From Anastrepha obliqua (lineage: Eukaryota; Arthropoda; Insecta; Diptera; Tephritidae), in NCBI RefSeq assembly GCF_027943255.1, contig NC_072897.1, forward strand, positions 17,732,044 through 17,796,043: a DNA stretch of 64,000 bases. Direction: 5' to 3'. Positions 11,195 through 21,489 of this stretch are shown here, piece after piece. The notes under the pieces were generated by a model. The model was not told the origin of the DNA, searched no databases, and saw nothing but the letters and a program-made list of their open reading frames with translations. Numbering within the stretch: position 1 is the first letter of the stretch; the number at the start of each line of letters is the position of its first letter. Made by a program: the position numbers and the translations under genes.

Positions 11195-11753
11195 CTAACG
11201 TGTTACGGCGGGTGGTAACTCTTTTTTAGTAGTAGTGCTCTTAAACGCTTGGCAATCTGTGACTAATTTAAACTCTCGTCCCAGAAGATAGTGACGGAAT
11301 TTCTGGGCAGCATAAAATGCAGCTTTTATTTCAAGGTAGAAGCTTTGTAACTTCCTTTTTTCAGCAGTATTTTTTCTACTCCAATAGTATATAGGATGCA
11401 GCTTTCCATCGAATAATTGCAAAAGAATTCCTCCAAGACCATCCTTCGACGCATCGGTATGAAGCTCCGTTGGTGCTGACGGGCAAAAAGATACGCAAAA
11501 CTGGTTGACTAGTTAGTATGTCTTTTACTTTTTCAATGGCTGTCATTTCTGCGGTGCCCACTACGAATTTGGCCTCCTTCTTCAATAGGTCTGTGAGTGG
11601 TTTGGTGATTACAGCATAATTTTCAACGAATTTCCTAAAGTATCCAAATAGTCCTAACATTTGTTGCAGCTTTTTTACGTTTTTAGGCACTGGGAACTTT
11701 CGTATGGCAAGACATTTCTCTGCATCAGGTGAAACACATCCGTTTTTTATTAA
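11195..11753 (-). pseudogene. Gypsy C RT thumb and RNase H, broken
   Basis: Right of the MITE the RT connection resumes with SPDAEKCLAIRKFPVPKNVK and LGLFGYFRKFVENY (about 11610-11740), the conserved post-YMDD block of gypsy pol. A frame change near 11400 leads to the RNase H piece 11195-11422 (SFYLEIKAAFYAAQKFRHYL, VTDCQAF). The 11376-11876 open frame also reads into MITE sequence at its start, so its first 40 or so residues (the repeated CAGHRWYAPPHEADL type) are not part of the enzyme. Confidence 0.8.
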
Positions 11754-12072
11754 CACGTTCACGCCGGCGCGTACCACCGGTGGCTCGCACAAGTCTGCTT
11801 CATGGGGCGGCGCGTACCACCGGTGACCCGCACAAGATTGCTTCATGAGGCGGCGTGTACCAGCGGTGGCCCGCACAAGATTGCTTCATGAGGCGGCGTG
11901 TACCACCAATGGTACTTTATTAAACGGTACCTATGAGATGAGATGCTATAAACGACTACCCTTATGAAAAAATTTCGTTTTATGACCTGCAATCGCTTCC
12001 GATAGAGCGAAAAGACTTAAACATTGCCGTCTGTGGGCGAAGACCATGAATAACAGCGCCGGCGAGAACGTG
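11754..12072. mobile_element. TTAA-target MITE (piggyBac-like) inside gypsy C
   Basis: 319 bp bounded by 17-bp inverted repeats, CACGTTCACGCCGGCGC at 11754-11770 and its complement at 12056-12072 with one mismatch. TTAA sits on both sides (11750-11753 and 12073-12076). Removing the insert with one TTAA puts the gypsy RT reading frame back in register across the site, which supports the boundaries independently. There is no ORF of its own. TTAA plus short TIRs suggests mobilisation by a piggyBac-type transposase, by inference. The left half is a 43-bp minisatellite. Confidence 0.85.
11765..11910. repeat. 43-bp minisatellite inside the TTAA MITE
   Basis: GTACCA-type units start at 11771, 11814, 11857 and 11900, a spacing of exactly 43 bp. 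Each unit runs GTACCACCGGTGGC...GCTTCATGAGGCGGC. The later units diverge slightly. Confidence 0.9.
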
Positions 12073-13563
12073 TTAATAAGCCCAAATAAACTACATCGTG
12101 CTTTAAAAACTTGCATTTTTGCCATTTAATATGGAGACCATATTGTTCAGCCAAACTTAATACTTTCTTCAACTTCTCTATACCTTCTTCTTCATTCTTC
12201 GGGGGCAACTTAACGTCATCCATGTACATTGCATAACATTTTCTCTAATGACATTACGAAAGATGTGGTTGTCGAAACGTAAAAACATGGCCGGTGAATT
12301 ACAGAACCCAAACGATGCTCTGTTGAATTCATAAATACCATCGCGGGTCACAAAAGCTGTGTACTTCTTCGAACTCTCTTCTATTGATACATGAAAAAAT
12401 GCATTTTCAAGGTCAAAAGTTGTAAATATGCTTGCGCCTTCTAACGCTTCAATGACCTCTACCATGAGTGGAACTGGGAAACGATCTTTTTGCACTATTT
12501 TATTCAAGTCTCGGAAGTCTACACACAAACGTTTTTTACCATCTGTTTTATCGACTATGACAACTCGACTACAATATTTGGAACTCGACGGACGTATTAT
12601 TTTCTTTTGCAGCCAGTCTTCAACTTGCTCGCTTACAACTTTCTGTTTTTGCAATGGTTGTCTCTTCGGTAAATGTCGAATAACTTTATCTTCTGACAAC
12701 ACAATTTTCATACTCATTGGGCTTGTCACTTCGGTTTTAGGTGAATACTCTTTAACAATATTTTCTATTTGATTTTTGTATTTTCTTGGCACTTTTAACT
12801 CTTTATTTTCAATCGAAATATTGTGAATCCAATTTTCATTTTCCGAAAGAAATTTTGTAAATCTATAACCACTTCTATCATAAATGTATTCGTATTTTCT
12901 GATAAAACCAAAACCTAAGATGACCTCATACTTACATAAATTGTCTGGTACAACCAAGAAGCTATGCGCACAAACAAGGTTATCAACAGTAATATTCGCT
13001 TCACACCTGCCAATAGCAATCACCTCTTTATTGCCATAACCCGAAAGACTGTCACTACATTTCTTTAGAGAACAATTTATTTTTTTTGCAACCGTTTGCT
13101 CAATTATAGAAATTTCTGCACCGCTGTCGATTAGGCAACGAACTTTTATGTATTTGATCTGTACAGTCTTTTTCATGTTTTGGTGCTGCTCAACTGTATG
13201 GACCAAGTTTACGTCATTATTTTTTTGCGTACTTGATGGGCAATTTTTGGATATGAGCCCCGTTTTATTGCACCCAAAACATTTAGTTTGCTCTTTGCAT
13301 TCGCTTCTTTTATGGTCAGTAGACCCGCAATTATAACAATGTTCTCGTTTGCTCTTTTTGTTTTTATTACTTTCCGTTGCACTAGAATTTCTACCATTAT
13401 TTGCTTTTGCTTCTCTTTTCGTTTCTATTTGTTTTTCATAAGCTTCAAGCATTGCTTTCAAGTCGTCAAAGCTCTTGGCAGCATGTAAAAAAGTTTTGTT
13501 CTCTGCTTTTTCATTTATTCCATCAATAATGTACCTAATGCTGCCTAATGATCGAAGGGTCAT
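12073..13563 (-). pseudogene. Gypsy C nucleocapsid, protease and reverse transcriptase, broken
   Basis: An open frame of 461 aa (13563-12178). Residues 76-89 form a CCHC knuckle (CYNCGSTDHKRSEC). Residues 95-108 form a second knuckle that has lost its His. The protease active site LIDSGAE is at about 144-150. RT fingers and palm follow (LCVDFRDLNKI, FTTFDLENAFFHV, FGFCNSPAMF). A one-base frame change near 12230 falls in the catalytic YMDD box, which is read in the next frame (12229-12017: MYMDDVKLPPKNEEE). The TTAA MITE then cuts the RT at 12073. All domains are recognisable but no full enzyme is possible. Confidence 0.85.
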
Positions 13564-14095
13564 CTACTTTGCCGAACGTTCCTAACCGTCGTATGTGTAA
13601 CATGTACTCATGCATACTTTCTGTACTCTTTTTGCGTCTCTTCAGCAATTGTTTGTGTATGTCGGTACCTACAAAGTCACGGCGAAATTCTCGTTCAACT
13701 TCTTTTCTAAGAGTACCATAATCAAAAACACAAATTGAATCCACGAACAGTTTAGCCGTCTTTGTCATCTTTTTGCGAGCGAAAACATATTTTTAATTAT
13801 CGCCCCATTTCAGAGCTGCAGCACATTTCTCAAAATTCTCGAACCAGCTCCCCACACGAACCGGTGACTGACCATCGAAATCTCCGATTATACTATTAAC
13901 GTGTTTTGTTGAAATTGCTGCTTCCTTTGTTTTTTGCTGATCTTCTTCCTTCTGAAACTTCAACGTTAGAAGTTTTATTAGGTCGCCAATTTCAGTCATT
14001 TCTGCTTTTATTTTATTTTCTGATGTTTCGTCGTTGGTTGCGTCGAGAAAAACTTCGTCGTCGACTTCAAACTTCTCTTTTGTATTTTCAGTCAA
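13535..14095 (-). pseudogene. Gypsy C Gag N-terminal and capsid region, broken
   Basis: The piece 14095-13793 starts MTENTKEKFEVDDE, is acidic, and ends with VRVGSWFENFEKCAAALKWGDN, a capsid-like start also seen in other gypsy Gags. After a frame change the piece 13768-13535 (KLFVDSICVFDYGTLRKEVEREF, MHEYMLHIRRLG) continues the capsid and leads into the nucleocapsid frame at 13563. Gag packages the element RNA. The assignment comes from order and from the downstream CCHC knuckle. Confidence 0.7.
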
Positions 14096-14420
14096 TCGAT
14101 CTCTTCTGTTGCTGACCTTTTTCCCTTGTTACTGCGCGCTGCTCTCGGCTTGTTGGTTTTGTCACTTGCAAATTGGATTCGCCTTTTTTCATAGACACAA
14201 ATTTTACCGTTTATATTTTATATCAAAATATATATGTATGCTACTTTTAACAACTTTTATGATTTTAAGTAACTTTAACTTAACCTTCACAGAAAGTGTT
14301 TGTTCAACTTTAAAACTCAATTAGGTCGACTTTAATAAAAATTAAAACGGCACGGTATTAGATTTTCTGAATTGGTTTTTTCAACTTATTAACCAAATTT
14401 TTATCAACTTTTATTCGCGA

Positions 14421-14434
14421 CGGTTGAGCCCCCA
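14421..14434 (-). other. Primer binding site of gypsy C, tRNA-Pro-like
   Basis: On the minus strand, two bases after the 5' LTR, the sequence reads TGGGGGCTCAACCG. Its first nine bases match the tRNA-Pro-type site known from other retroelements (TGGGGGCTC). The tRNA identity is inferred from memory of that motif. Confidence 0.55.
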
Positions 14435-14436
14435 AA

Positions 14437-14661
14437 TGTAAGATAATATATTTAGTTCTTTATTCACGGAATTCAGTATTATAGTTGAAATATATAGGTA
14501 ATTAAAAAGATGAAGAGGTCGGGTAAACCACGGTTTGGTACGGCACGTTTGTTGAACAACTGAAAAAGAACGACTTTAGATTAGCAAATGCGCGCACACG
14601 AAATTAACGACTTGACTTAACGACAACCTAAGGCGAACTCCACTCTGCCTACTCTCCTACA
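14437..14661 (-). repeat. 5' LTR of gypsy element C
   Basis: 225 bp, TG...CA ends, pair of 9622-9846. The TAAA duplication follows at 14662-14665. Confidence 0.9.
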
Positions 14662-14853
14662 TAAATACGACTGTCAAATATGTTGGCAGTCAGTCCAGTA
14701 GTAACATAGTGTTAAGAACTACCCTAAAATTAAATTCATAAAAGTAAATTTTTATATATTGTATTTTCCAAAGACAAGCAACTCTTCAACTATCTTACAA
14801 GTCTTTAACTATCCGCGACCATTGGACATGACAAAAATTCAAGATTAACCAAA
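14662..14853 (+). other. Rest of the errantivirus B LTR, then a short unassigned spacer
   Basis: 14662 to about 14801 matches the minus strand of 47111-47240 (TACGACTGTCAAATATGTTG and onward), so it completes the LTR cut by gypsy C. 14802-14853 is not assigned. Confidence 0.65.
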
Positions 14854-15016
14854 TTTTTTTTTTTTTTTTGTTTTTTGTTTTTTTTTTGTATTACAAACGT
14901 TTAACTATATATAGGTATACAATGTTTGTTGACACTAAAACTAGTTTAATGGAAACTATGATTTTAACAATTTTGTGGGGTTTTTATGAAGAGAATTTTA
15001 AAATCTCTTCTTTACA

Positions 15017-16303
15017 TTAACTACCGATAAGATCATATGGTTTTTTTCGCTGGAGTCGTCGGGTTAGGCCTGCGGTGTTGAGAAGTTTGCTGGCTTCCTC
15101 GTTAATGTGCCTCTGGATCCAAGGTGTGTTGACAATATTTTTCATAATTTTATTTTGAAATCGTTGAATTATGTTAATATTATTTTGACTGGCACAGCCC
15201 CAAATTTGAGCGTCATAAGACCGCACGGGTTTGATAATTTGATTGTATATCATTATTTTGTTATATATGGAGAGTTTTGCATTCCGTCCAATGAGCCAGT
15301 TCATTTTTAATATTTTCAAATTAAGTTCGCTTCGTTTTATTTTTATATGCTCCTTCCAACGTAGCTTAGCATCGAGGGTTATACCAAGATATTTGGCATT
15401 ATTTGCGAATGGAATTGGAGCGCCTAGTAGCATTATTGGGTGATGGTTTACTTTTTTATTGGTAAAGGTCACATGAATTGATTTGTTACTATTTAATTTT
15501 ATTCGCCAAATTTTCGTCCATTTTTCTACTGCATCTATAGCGATTTGAAGTTTAGTTGCAGATACTTCGGCGGTTTTTTCTGTTGCGAGGATTGCTGTGT
15601 CGTCAGCAAAGGTGGCGATCATAGTGCTTGGAGGTATTGGTATATCTTTCGTATATATAAGGTAAAGAAGGAGTCCAAGGATACTTCCTTGCGGCACGCC
15701 AGCGTTTATTTTCTGCAATTTGGAATACTCATTCTCTTGTTTTACGCTAAAATACCGTTCAGTTATATACGATTTCATAAATGCACTGTATTGAAGTGGC
15801 AGGCATAAGTTCAATTTGTTGATAAGGCCTTCATGCCAAACCTTGTCAAATGCTTGCGCGACGTCCAGGAAGACTGCTGAGCATACGTTTTTCTTTTCGA
15901 ACGATTTTTCTATTTCAGCTGTAATTCTGTGCACCTGATCTATGGTGGAGTGTTTACAGCGGAATCCAAACTGGTGTGAAGGTATCAGATTGCGAAATTC
16001 AATTATTGGTTTTAAGCGATTTAGAATGAGCTTTTCTAGTAGTTTTGAAATTTGTGGCAACAAGGAGATTGGGCAGTATGAAGAAACAATATGTGGATCC
16101 TTTCCTGGTTTGGCAATCATAATCATCTCTGCAACTTTCCACAGGCTTGGAACATACTGGAGTCGGATCGACGAATTGAATAGATTGGCTAATTTTACTA
16201 GACTTTTGTTGGGTAGTTGCTTTAATACTTCTGCGGTGATTAAATCAAACCCAGGTGCCTTTTTGTCTTTTAGTTGCTTGATTTCTCTTTTCAGTTCGCT
16301 CAC
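15017..16303 (-). pseudogene. Jockey LINE 1 reverse transcriptase piece
   Basis: 428 aa open, with RT blocks in order: KKAPGFDLITAEVLKQLP, MIAKPGKDPHIVSSYCPISL, HQFGFRCKHSTIDQVHR, AVFLDVAQAFDKVWHEGL (motif A), AGVPQGSILG (motif B), FADDTAILA (motif C, catalytic Asp pair) and KYLGITLDAKLRWKEHI (thumb). It ends at a stop at 15017, about 160 bp before the poly(A). The polymerase domain itself looks intact. It is cut off from the endonuclease by the broken stretch 16304-16642, so the native ORF2 is disrupted. Confidence 0.85.
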
Positions 16304-16642
16304 CGTTATATGTGGGATTAGAGTTGTTTCTTGATCTAAGGAGGGATATAAGTCATCGGATTGGCTCTCGTTCGGTTGAAAGGTGTTGGATAGATGATTT
16401 GCAAATGTTATAGCTTTATCTTTATCACTTCTGGTCCAGGTGTCATTTGCATTTTTTGCTGGCGGAACGTGACAGTTTGGTCTTTTTAAATATTTTGTGC
16501 ATTTCCAAAGAGAGTAGTCATTTTTTTTTATCAGATAAATATCGACTCATTGACTCATTTTTAAATAATTATTTTTTTCTCGTTTTAGTTCCTGAGAAGC
16601 TTTGTTAATAGTGGCCTTATCTCCAGGGAATCGTGTGTGTTG

Positions 16643-17551
16643 TCATTTTCGCCGGAGTTGTCTTTTCCTTGCTATGAGTTGCTTTATTTCTTTGGGATAG
16701 TTGGATCCGATTACTTTCTTTTTTAAAAAAGGTATGCTACTCCACGCTGCTTGTTGGATATCTTGTGTAAACTTGAAAACTTCTACTTCTAGTTGTTCCT
16801 CTGTTGTGATCGAGGAATTATTGCATGTATTGCCTTGGATGACTTTTTTAAAGAGTTTCCAATTTGTGTGTTTATTGTATAGAGTTGGTGGTTGGTCTTT
16901 TTCGACAATTGCTTCGCTGATTGTAAGATATATTGGGGAATGATCTGAGTTAAGATCAGTTCCCTCACTGATTTGAACATAGTTGTCTGATATTTTTTTA
17001 ACTATGAAAAAGTCTATCAAATCTAGGGTTTTGTTGACATCTGTTGGCCAGTAAGTTGGTTTAGCTGTTGATAGAAACTCACAGCCCGTTTCTTGTGCTG
17101 CTTTATATAGTCCCCGTCCTTTTGTCGTAGTTAAGCGGGACCCATAGATGGTATCTTTCGCGTTGAAGTCTCCACCGAGTATAAATTTATATTTATGCAT
17201 ATTTATAAGTTCTTTAAATTTGCCTGAGGGGATAGAGTATCTCGGTGGGCAGTATATGGCCGTGATTGAGAAAGGCTGGTTTTTTGTTTTAATTGTGATA
17301 GTGGTAGTTTGAAAAATATCAGCACTTATATTGGGTTCTTCGTATTGATCAATGTTTTTCTTTACAATTATGGCACTACCCCCTCTTGCACAATTACTCG
17401 GGTGGACGGTATGATAAACGTTGTAGTGTTTAAATTCTATATGGGATTGTCTAGTAAAGTGTGTCTCAGATATTAGACAAATGTCAATATTTTCTAACTC
17501 TAATAGTACTTGTAGCTCATTTTGGTGTTTTTTAAGCTGTTCGCATTCCAT
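16643..17551 (-). pseudogene. Jockey LINE 1 endonuclease domain
   Basis: 302 aa open, an AP-like endonuclease: DICLISETHF, GGSAIIVKK, AIYCPPRY, LGGDFNAKDTIYGSR, LDLIDFFIVK and LNSDHSPIYL are all visible in order. This domain nicks target DNA. The start at 17551 (MECEQLKKHQNELQVLL) is probably just inside the true ORF2 start. A stop at 16643 ends it, and 16304-16642 is stop-ridden linker. Confidence 0.82.
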
Positions 17552-17580
17552 GCCATAATTCTTAACATGTCAACCATTAT

Positions 17581-18933
17581 TTAATACTGAGATTTGATTT
17601 GTTGTTCAAGTTCACTCAGCCGTTTTTGAAGGTTTTTGTTGAATTCTTCCTGCTTATTTAATTTACTAAGTATCTGAGCTAGAATTTCATCATTACTTGC
17701 TTTGACATTTGGTTTTTTGCTTTTTGTAGTTTCTTTTGTTACTTCAGCGAAAGATAGTTTCTTTGCCTTCAAAGTATTGGCTCCTTTGCTTTGGGTAACA
17801 CCATTTGTAGTGCCAGTACTTTCAGCACGGTTATTTTGTATTGTTGGTTTAAAGTTCTTCTTATCGCGAATTTTTTGCAGTTCTTTAGCAACAACACATC
17901 CTCGATAATTTGCAGGGTGGTCTTGATCGCAATTGCAAAATTTTGGTTTTTGGTCTGACAGTTTCTTGCAGTCTATTGTACTATGCTTTCCACTACATTT
18001 TACACATCTTGGCTCTTTACCGCAATAGTTTTTCGTATGCCCAAATGCTTGACAAATTTTACACTGTGGGATTAGGTTTGACAGTTTGACTGGCTCATCC
18101 TTAACAATTGAATGGAGGATATGCTTAATGTTGTATATTTTTTTGACGTCTTCTTTTGGACCAAATGTAACCAGAAACATATTCAATGGCTCCTTAGTTT
18201 TCCATTTCAATTTGTTACAGGCGTTTATGGCGTCAAGACCTTGATTTTTTAAATCAGCGATGATTCACTTGGGCTCACACGAATAGTGTAAGTTCTTTAC
18301 CATTACTTTGATTGGTCGTGTTTGTTTGTTTTCATAAGAATACCAAGGTGTTCCGGATTCGGTTAGCATTTTTGTTATTGACCTATAGTTATCACTTTAA
18401 ATTACGTTAATTTTGTAAATGTCATTATTAAATAATTTAATAGTATATTGATTTTTTGCCTGCTCTTTGATTGCGCCGCTTAGCTTTTGATAATTTTTAG
18501 CATTCGATATCATAATTGGCGGAGGACGAGGCTCATATTTCTGGGTATTATTATCTGATGCTGATTTTTCTTGATTGAGCGATTTTTTAGCGCGCAGTTC
18601 AACTATAACCGGCTCAGGTGAACCGTCAGCTTTTCGTTTTTTGCTTGGCCGTTTATTATTTTTTTTTAGAATCCAATTGGTTTCTAATGCTAGTTCTTCT
18701 TCATCTGTCTCATAGTGTATTTTTTCGATTTCATTTTCATTATTTTTAGAGGCTTTATAATTAGCAACACTTTTATTTTCGAGTTTGAGTTTTTAATTTT
18801 CTTCTTTGAGTTGACGGCAAAAAGTTTCTAGATCACTTAATCGTTTTTTTAGTTCTGATATTTCAGAGTCCTTATTTATAAGAAAAATAGGGATCGTTCC
18901 ACCGCCCGGAGGAGGAAAGCGGCTAGAATCCAT
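17581..18933 (-). pseudogene. Jockey LINE 1 ORF1 (Gag-like, zinc knuckles), broken
   Basis: The likely start is the ATG at 18933 (MDSSRFPPPGGG). The N-terminal half reads through to about 18410 with an in-frame stop near 18797, and another break occurs before 18210. The C-terminal piece 18210-17581 carries three Cys motifs (CKICQAFGHTKNYC, CVKCSGKHSTIDC, CNCDQDHPANYRGC), typical of Jockey ORF1. It ends in a Lys/Glu-rich coiled-coil-like tail (LSKLNKQEEFNKNLQKRLSEL). ORF1 binds element RNA. Confidence 0.78.
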
Positions 18934-19110
18934 TTATTTATTTGCGAATATTTTACGCGATGGCAAGTCTATAACGATTAGCTACTGGAGCATAAAAAGT
19001 TAGCATAGTTATAGGCCGAGCTTTTTTTCAGCTGGCTGAGTTGAGCTCAGTTAGATGACTTTGCTCTTTTTTTTTCTTCTTTGTTTTGTTTGATTAGCAC
19101 TATTCACTGC

Positions 19111-19418
19111 TCAGAATTTGAGCGTCGATGTTCTATTAAAGCAATATTTGCTTTATTAGCCGTAAAATTGGCTTGTTTTTATACACTTCCGATAGGGAAA
19201 ACTTTCTGCTATCGAATTAACACTGATTTGTAAAATATTTTCCCAATAATCACAGTAGGTATATTCGATAATAATTAATTCACGGTTGATCTTTTCACTT
19301 TCTTTTAGTTCAAGGGTTGCCACCAAAAAAAAACCAAATATTGGCAAATAATTCAACGCGAAATATTCCAATATTGACTATCGAGAAAATTGGCACATGG
19401 GTTTTATGAATGAAAAAA
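19111..19418. other. Unassigned AT-rich stretch spanning the duplication start
   Basis: I see no coding signal. The left edge of the 12.9-kb duplicated unit lies at 19331 inside this stretch (AAACCAAATATTGGC). The 88 bp from 19331 to 19418 are the only part repeated at 32269-32356. Confidence 0.5.
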
Positions 19419-20651
19419 TTAGGTCAGTCCATAAGTTCGTGCGTTTTTAAAGGTTTTAAAATTATTAAAAAATATGTGTAAAGTATTTATTAATCAGTAA
19501 TATATTTTCTACATTATTTACAATGTCTTCCCAACGTTTAGGCAAATTTTTCATTCCCTACTCCAAAAATTGTCCTTGAAGCCAAAATACGCTTCGATAT
19601 CCCTTTTTATAGCTTCTTTTGAGGTGTTGTTCTTGTTACTCATATGGGATTGAAGTCCACGGATGTGGTGGATGCGGCACTAGCTCCCATCCGAGCTCGT
19701 TCAGCTTTCCTAATGTTTGCCTTGCGGTATGAGGTCTTGCGTTGTCGTAGTGAAACAAAACTTTACGTCTATTCACTAAAGACGGTCGATTTTTTTAAGT
19801 GTCTCATTCAGGTTTGATAGCTGATGGGAATAATAATCAGCAGTTATCGTCTGGTTTGGTTCCAGAAGTTCATTATACACAATACCGGCCATATCCCACC
19901 AAATAGACAGGAGAATCTTCTTGGGCTGAAGGCCATTTCTAGGGGTAGGTTCTGGTGTTTCATCTTTATCTAATCATTGGCGTTTGCAAACAGCATTATT
20001 GTAAAGGACCTATTTTTCATCACCAGTAACGATACGGTTCAAAAAACTTTAATTTTCAAGCCGTGAACAGCTGAGAACACACATTCACTCTTTGCTGAAG
20101 ATTGGCGACGGAAAGTGTATGCGGAACCCATTTTCCCAGCTTTGAAACCTTTCCCAACTGAACTAGAAGCCTGGCAACTATTCCATGCGATGAATTTAAC
20201 CTCTGAGCTATCGTATCGACTGTCAAATTCTGTTCAGCTTCCACGAATTCGAGCAAGGCGTCGGAGTTAAAGACTTCAGGACGACCAGCGCGCGGGTCAT
20301 CCTCCATATCGCAGTTACCACTTCGGAATTTTGAAAACCACTTGTGCGCAGTCCTTACACTCACGGTATCCTCTCCGTGAACAGTGTTTATTTCTGCAGC
20401 AGCAGTTGTTGCATTTTTACCACTTTTATAAAAAAAATACAAAATATGCCTCTTATACGCGTTCGAAGATTCCATTTTATTTTTTAACAACACGTGCTTC
20501 TATCCGCGATTAAAATCACTTCTGGAATGCACAATACATCAAAGAAAATATAAATAGTTCCGTTAAATTCCGCGAATAATTTTGTATATGCAAAAATCGT
20601 ACAAAAGTGAAATTATGGGTAAAATACGCATGAACTTATAGACTGACCTGA
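19419..20651 (-). mobile_element. mariner 1 (unit 1)
   Basis: About 1.23 kb. The left end TTAGGTCAGTCCATAAGTTC and the complement of the right end (TCAGGTCAGTCTATAAGTTC) are TIRs with three mismatches. TA follows the right end (20652-20653); the expected left TA reads AA. It carries one decayed mariner transposase on the minus strand. Full mariners are about 1.25-1.3 kb, so it is nearly full length. Confidence 0.85.
19540..20475 (-). pseudogene. mariner 1 transposase, broken (unit 1)
   Basis: The start is MESSNAYKRHILYFF (Met at 20475). The N-terminal helix-turn-helix region is clear (TAHKWFSKFRSGNCDMEDDPRAGRP). The open piece stops at 20056. Further on, the catalytic core is still readable in fragments: WWDMAGIVYNELL holds the first Asp (about 19890) and FHYDNARPHTARQ the second (about 19750). 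The segment that should give the third Asp (PPYSPDLAP in relatives) reads PPHPWTSIP and is followed by a frame change. No active enzyme is possible. Mariner transposases cut and paste at TA sites. Confidence 0.82.
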
Positions 20652-20981
20652 TACTTTGCTCGTAGAAATATGAGCTCGAACTTATCAATGAATTTGGTTT
20701 TGTTGTGCTTTTTAATATTTGAAAGTGTTCAGCGCCGTCGCAGGTAAAAATTCATGGCCGCTACAGCTATGCCTATGAATGCATTTTGTTCATGTAGTCG
20801 GTAGACTTAGAATTTTGGTTTTGGAAACATATGTATGTAGAGGCATAAAGTGAGTGTGTGCGGTTATATGCACATGCACTTGTACTTATAAAGGAATTTG
20901 CATTGTTTTGTTTATAATAGAAACGTCTACGTACGTACTTTGTCCCAACATATATATTCATATATGCATACGTACATACAT
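20652..20981. other. Unassigned spacer with simple repeats
   Basis: No supported gene. It contains CATATGTATG-type and CTCTAC simple-sequence stretches. It recurs at 33590-33919 in unit 2. Confidence 0.4.
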
Positions 20982-20989
20982 ATGTATAT
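20982..20989. repeat. 8-bp TSD (ATGTATAT) left of the hAT-like element
   Basis: ATGTATAT also follows the right end at 23037-23044. An 8-bp duplication fits hAT (or P) insertion. Confidence 0.8.
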
Positions 20990-21489
20990 TAGGGTGTCCG
21001 TTATTTACCAATTTGATTATTTTTCTTGCGACGCCCCCTATACTTTTAGTTTTCCGTCTAAGAAAAATTATCAGATCAAAATCAGCTCTTAATATTCAGA
21101 GTAAACCTTGCCCCAAACACGATATATTTCCCATTTACATAACATGGGATTTTGCTACTTTTTGGAATAAACTTTTTTTTCTCTAGTATGCTTATTTACA
21201 GCTATGAAAAACACATATTCTGATGGCAATTTTAATTCTCTACAAAAAAGATCTCATATAATATTTCGATAAATTGACTCCTTTAAAAGTTAATCGAAGT
21301 TAAAGTTGAACTGTGTGTAAATTTCAGACTTTTTCACTTTTGCAGCAAAGTTATTACTGTTATAGCAAAATTCTCACGTTTATAAAAAAAAAGATCAATT
21401 TGTATGGTATGAAGATGAAAGATGAAAAAATCCATAAGTCGAATCAAATTTATACCACCTAAGAATGCACGATTTATTTTAGTAAACAT

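Larger units (their letters stand above)
9622..14661 (-). mobile_element. Ty3/gypsy LTR retrotransposon C, complete but inactivated
   Basis: Two 225-bp LTRs (9622-9846 and 14437-14661) begin TGTA and end TACA, with a few mismatches between them, and a 4-bp TAAA duplication flanks the element. It reads on the minus strand: primer binding site, gag, protease, RT, RNase H, integrase. No env is seen. It sits in the LTR of errantivirus B copy 1. Several frameshifts, stops and a nested 319-bp MITE (11754-12072) kill it. The near-identity of the LTRs suggests a moderately recent insertion. Confidence 0.9.
7851..14801 (+). mobile_element. Errantivirus B copy 1, 3' part, interrupted by gypsy element C
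   Basis: Plus-strand remains of a second errantivirus family: decayed integrase (about 7901-8900), then an AT-rich stretch and LTR-like DNA to 9621. After gypsy element C the LTR continues at 14662 to about 14801. The same sequence occurs on the minus strand at 47111-48244 and 60596-61330. Lining up the two copies shows that 9621 and 14662 were adjacent before element C arrived, because copy 2 reads through the join. The 5' part is missing. Exact LTR ends are not resolved. Confidence 0.75.
14854..19110 (-). mobile_element. Jockey-clade LINE 1
   Basis: A minus-strand LINE without RNase H: ORF1 (18933-17581), endonuclease (17551-16643), RT (16303-15017), and a 3' poly(A) seen as a T-rich run at 14854-14887. 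The RT motif FADDTAIL and the ORF1 knuckle pattern are typical of the Jockey clade. The 5' end lies near 19110 and I could not fix it. No TSD was found. ORF1 and the endonuclease-RT linker carry stops and frameshifts. Confidence 0.85.

Noticed and set aside
11376..11876. N-terminal repeat-containing protein (CAGHRWYAPPHEADL repeats) fused to RT
   Set aside because: The repeated part is the 43-bp minisatellite of the TTAA MITE, which happens to be open in this frame. It is not a real fusion protein.
11765..11910. CRISPR-like array
   Set aside because: The 43-bp units are directly adjacent, without unique spacers, inside a MITE in a eukaryotic genome. It is a minisatellite.
20854..21186. 110-aa frame, nearly matched by an 80-aa frame at 22840-23082 on the other strand
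   Set aside because: The match arises because both lie in the inverted arms of the hAT-like element. Paired frames in a palindrome are not evidence for a gene.
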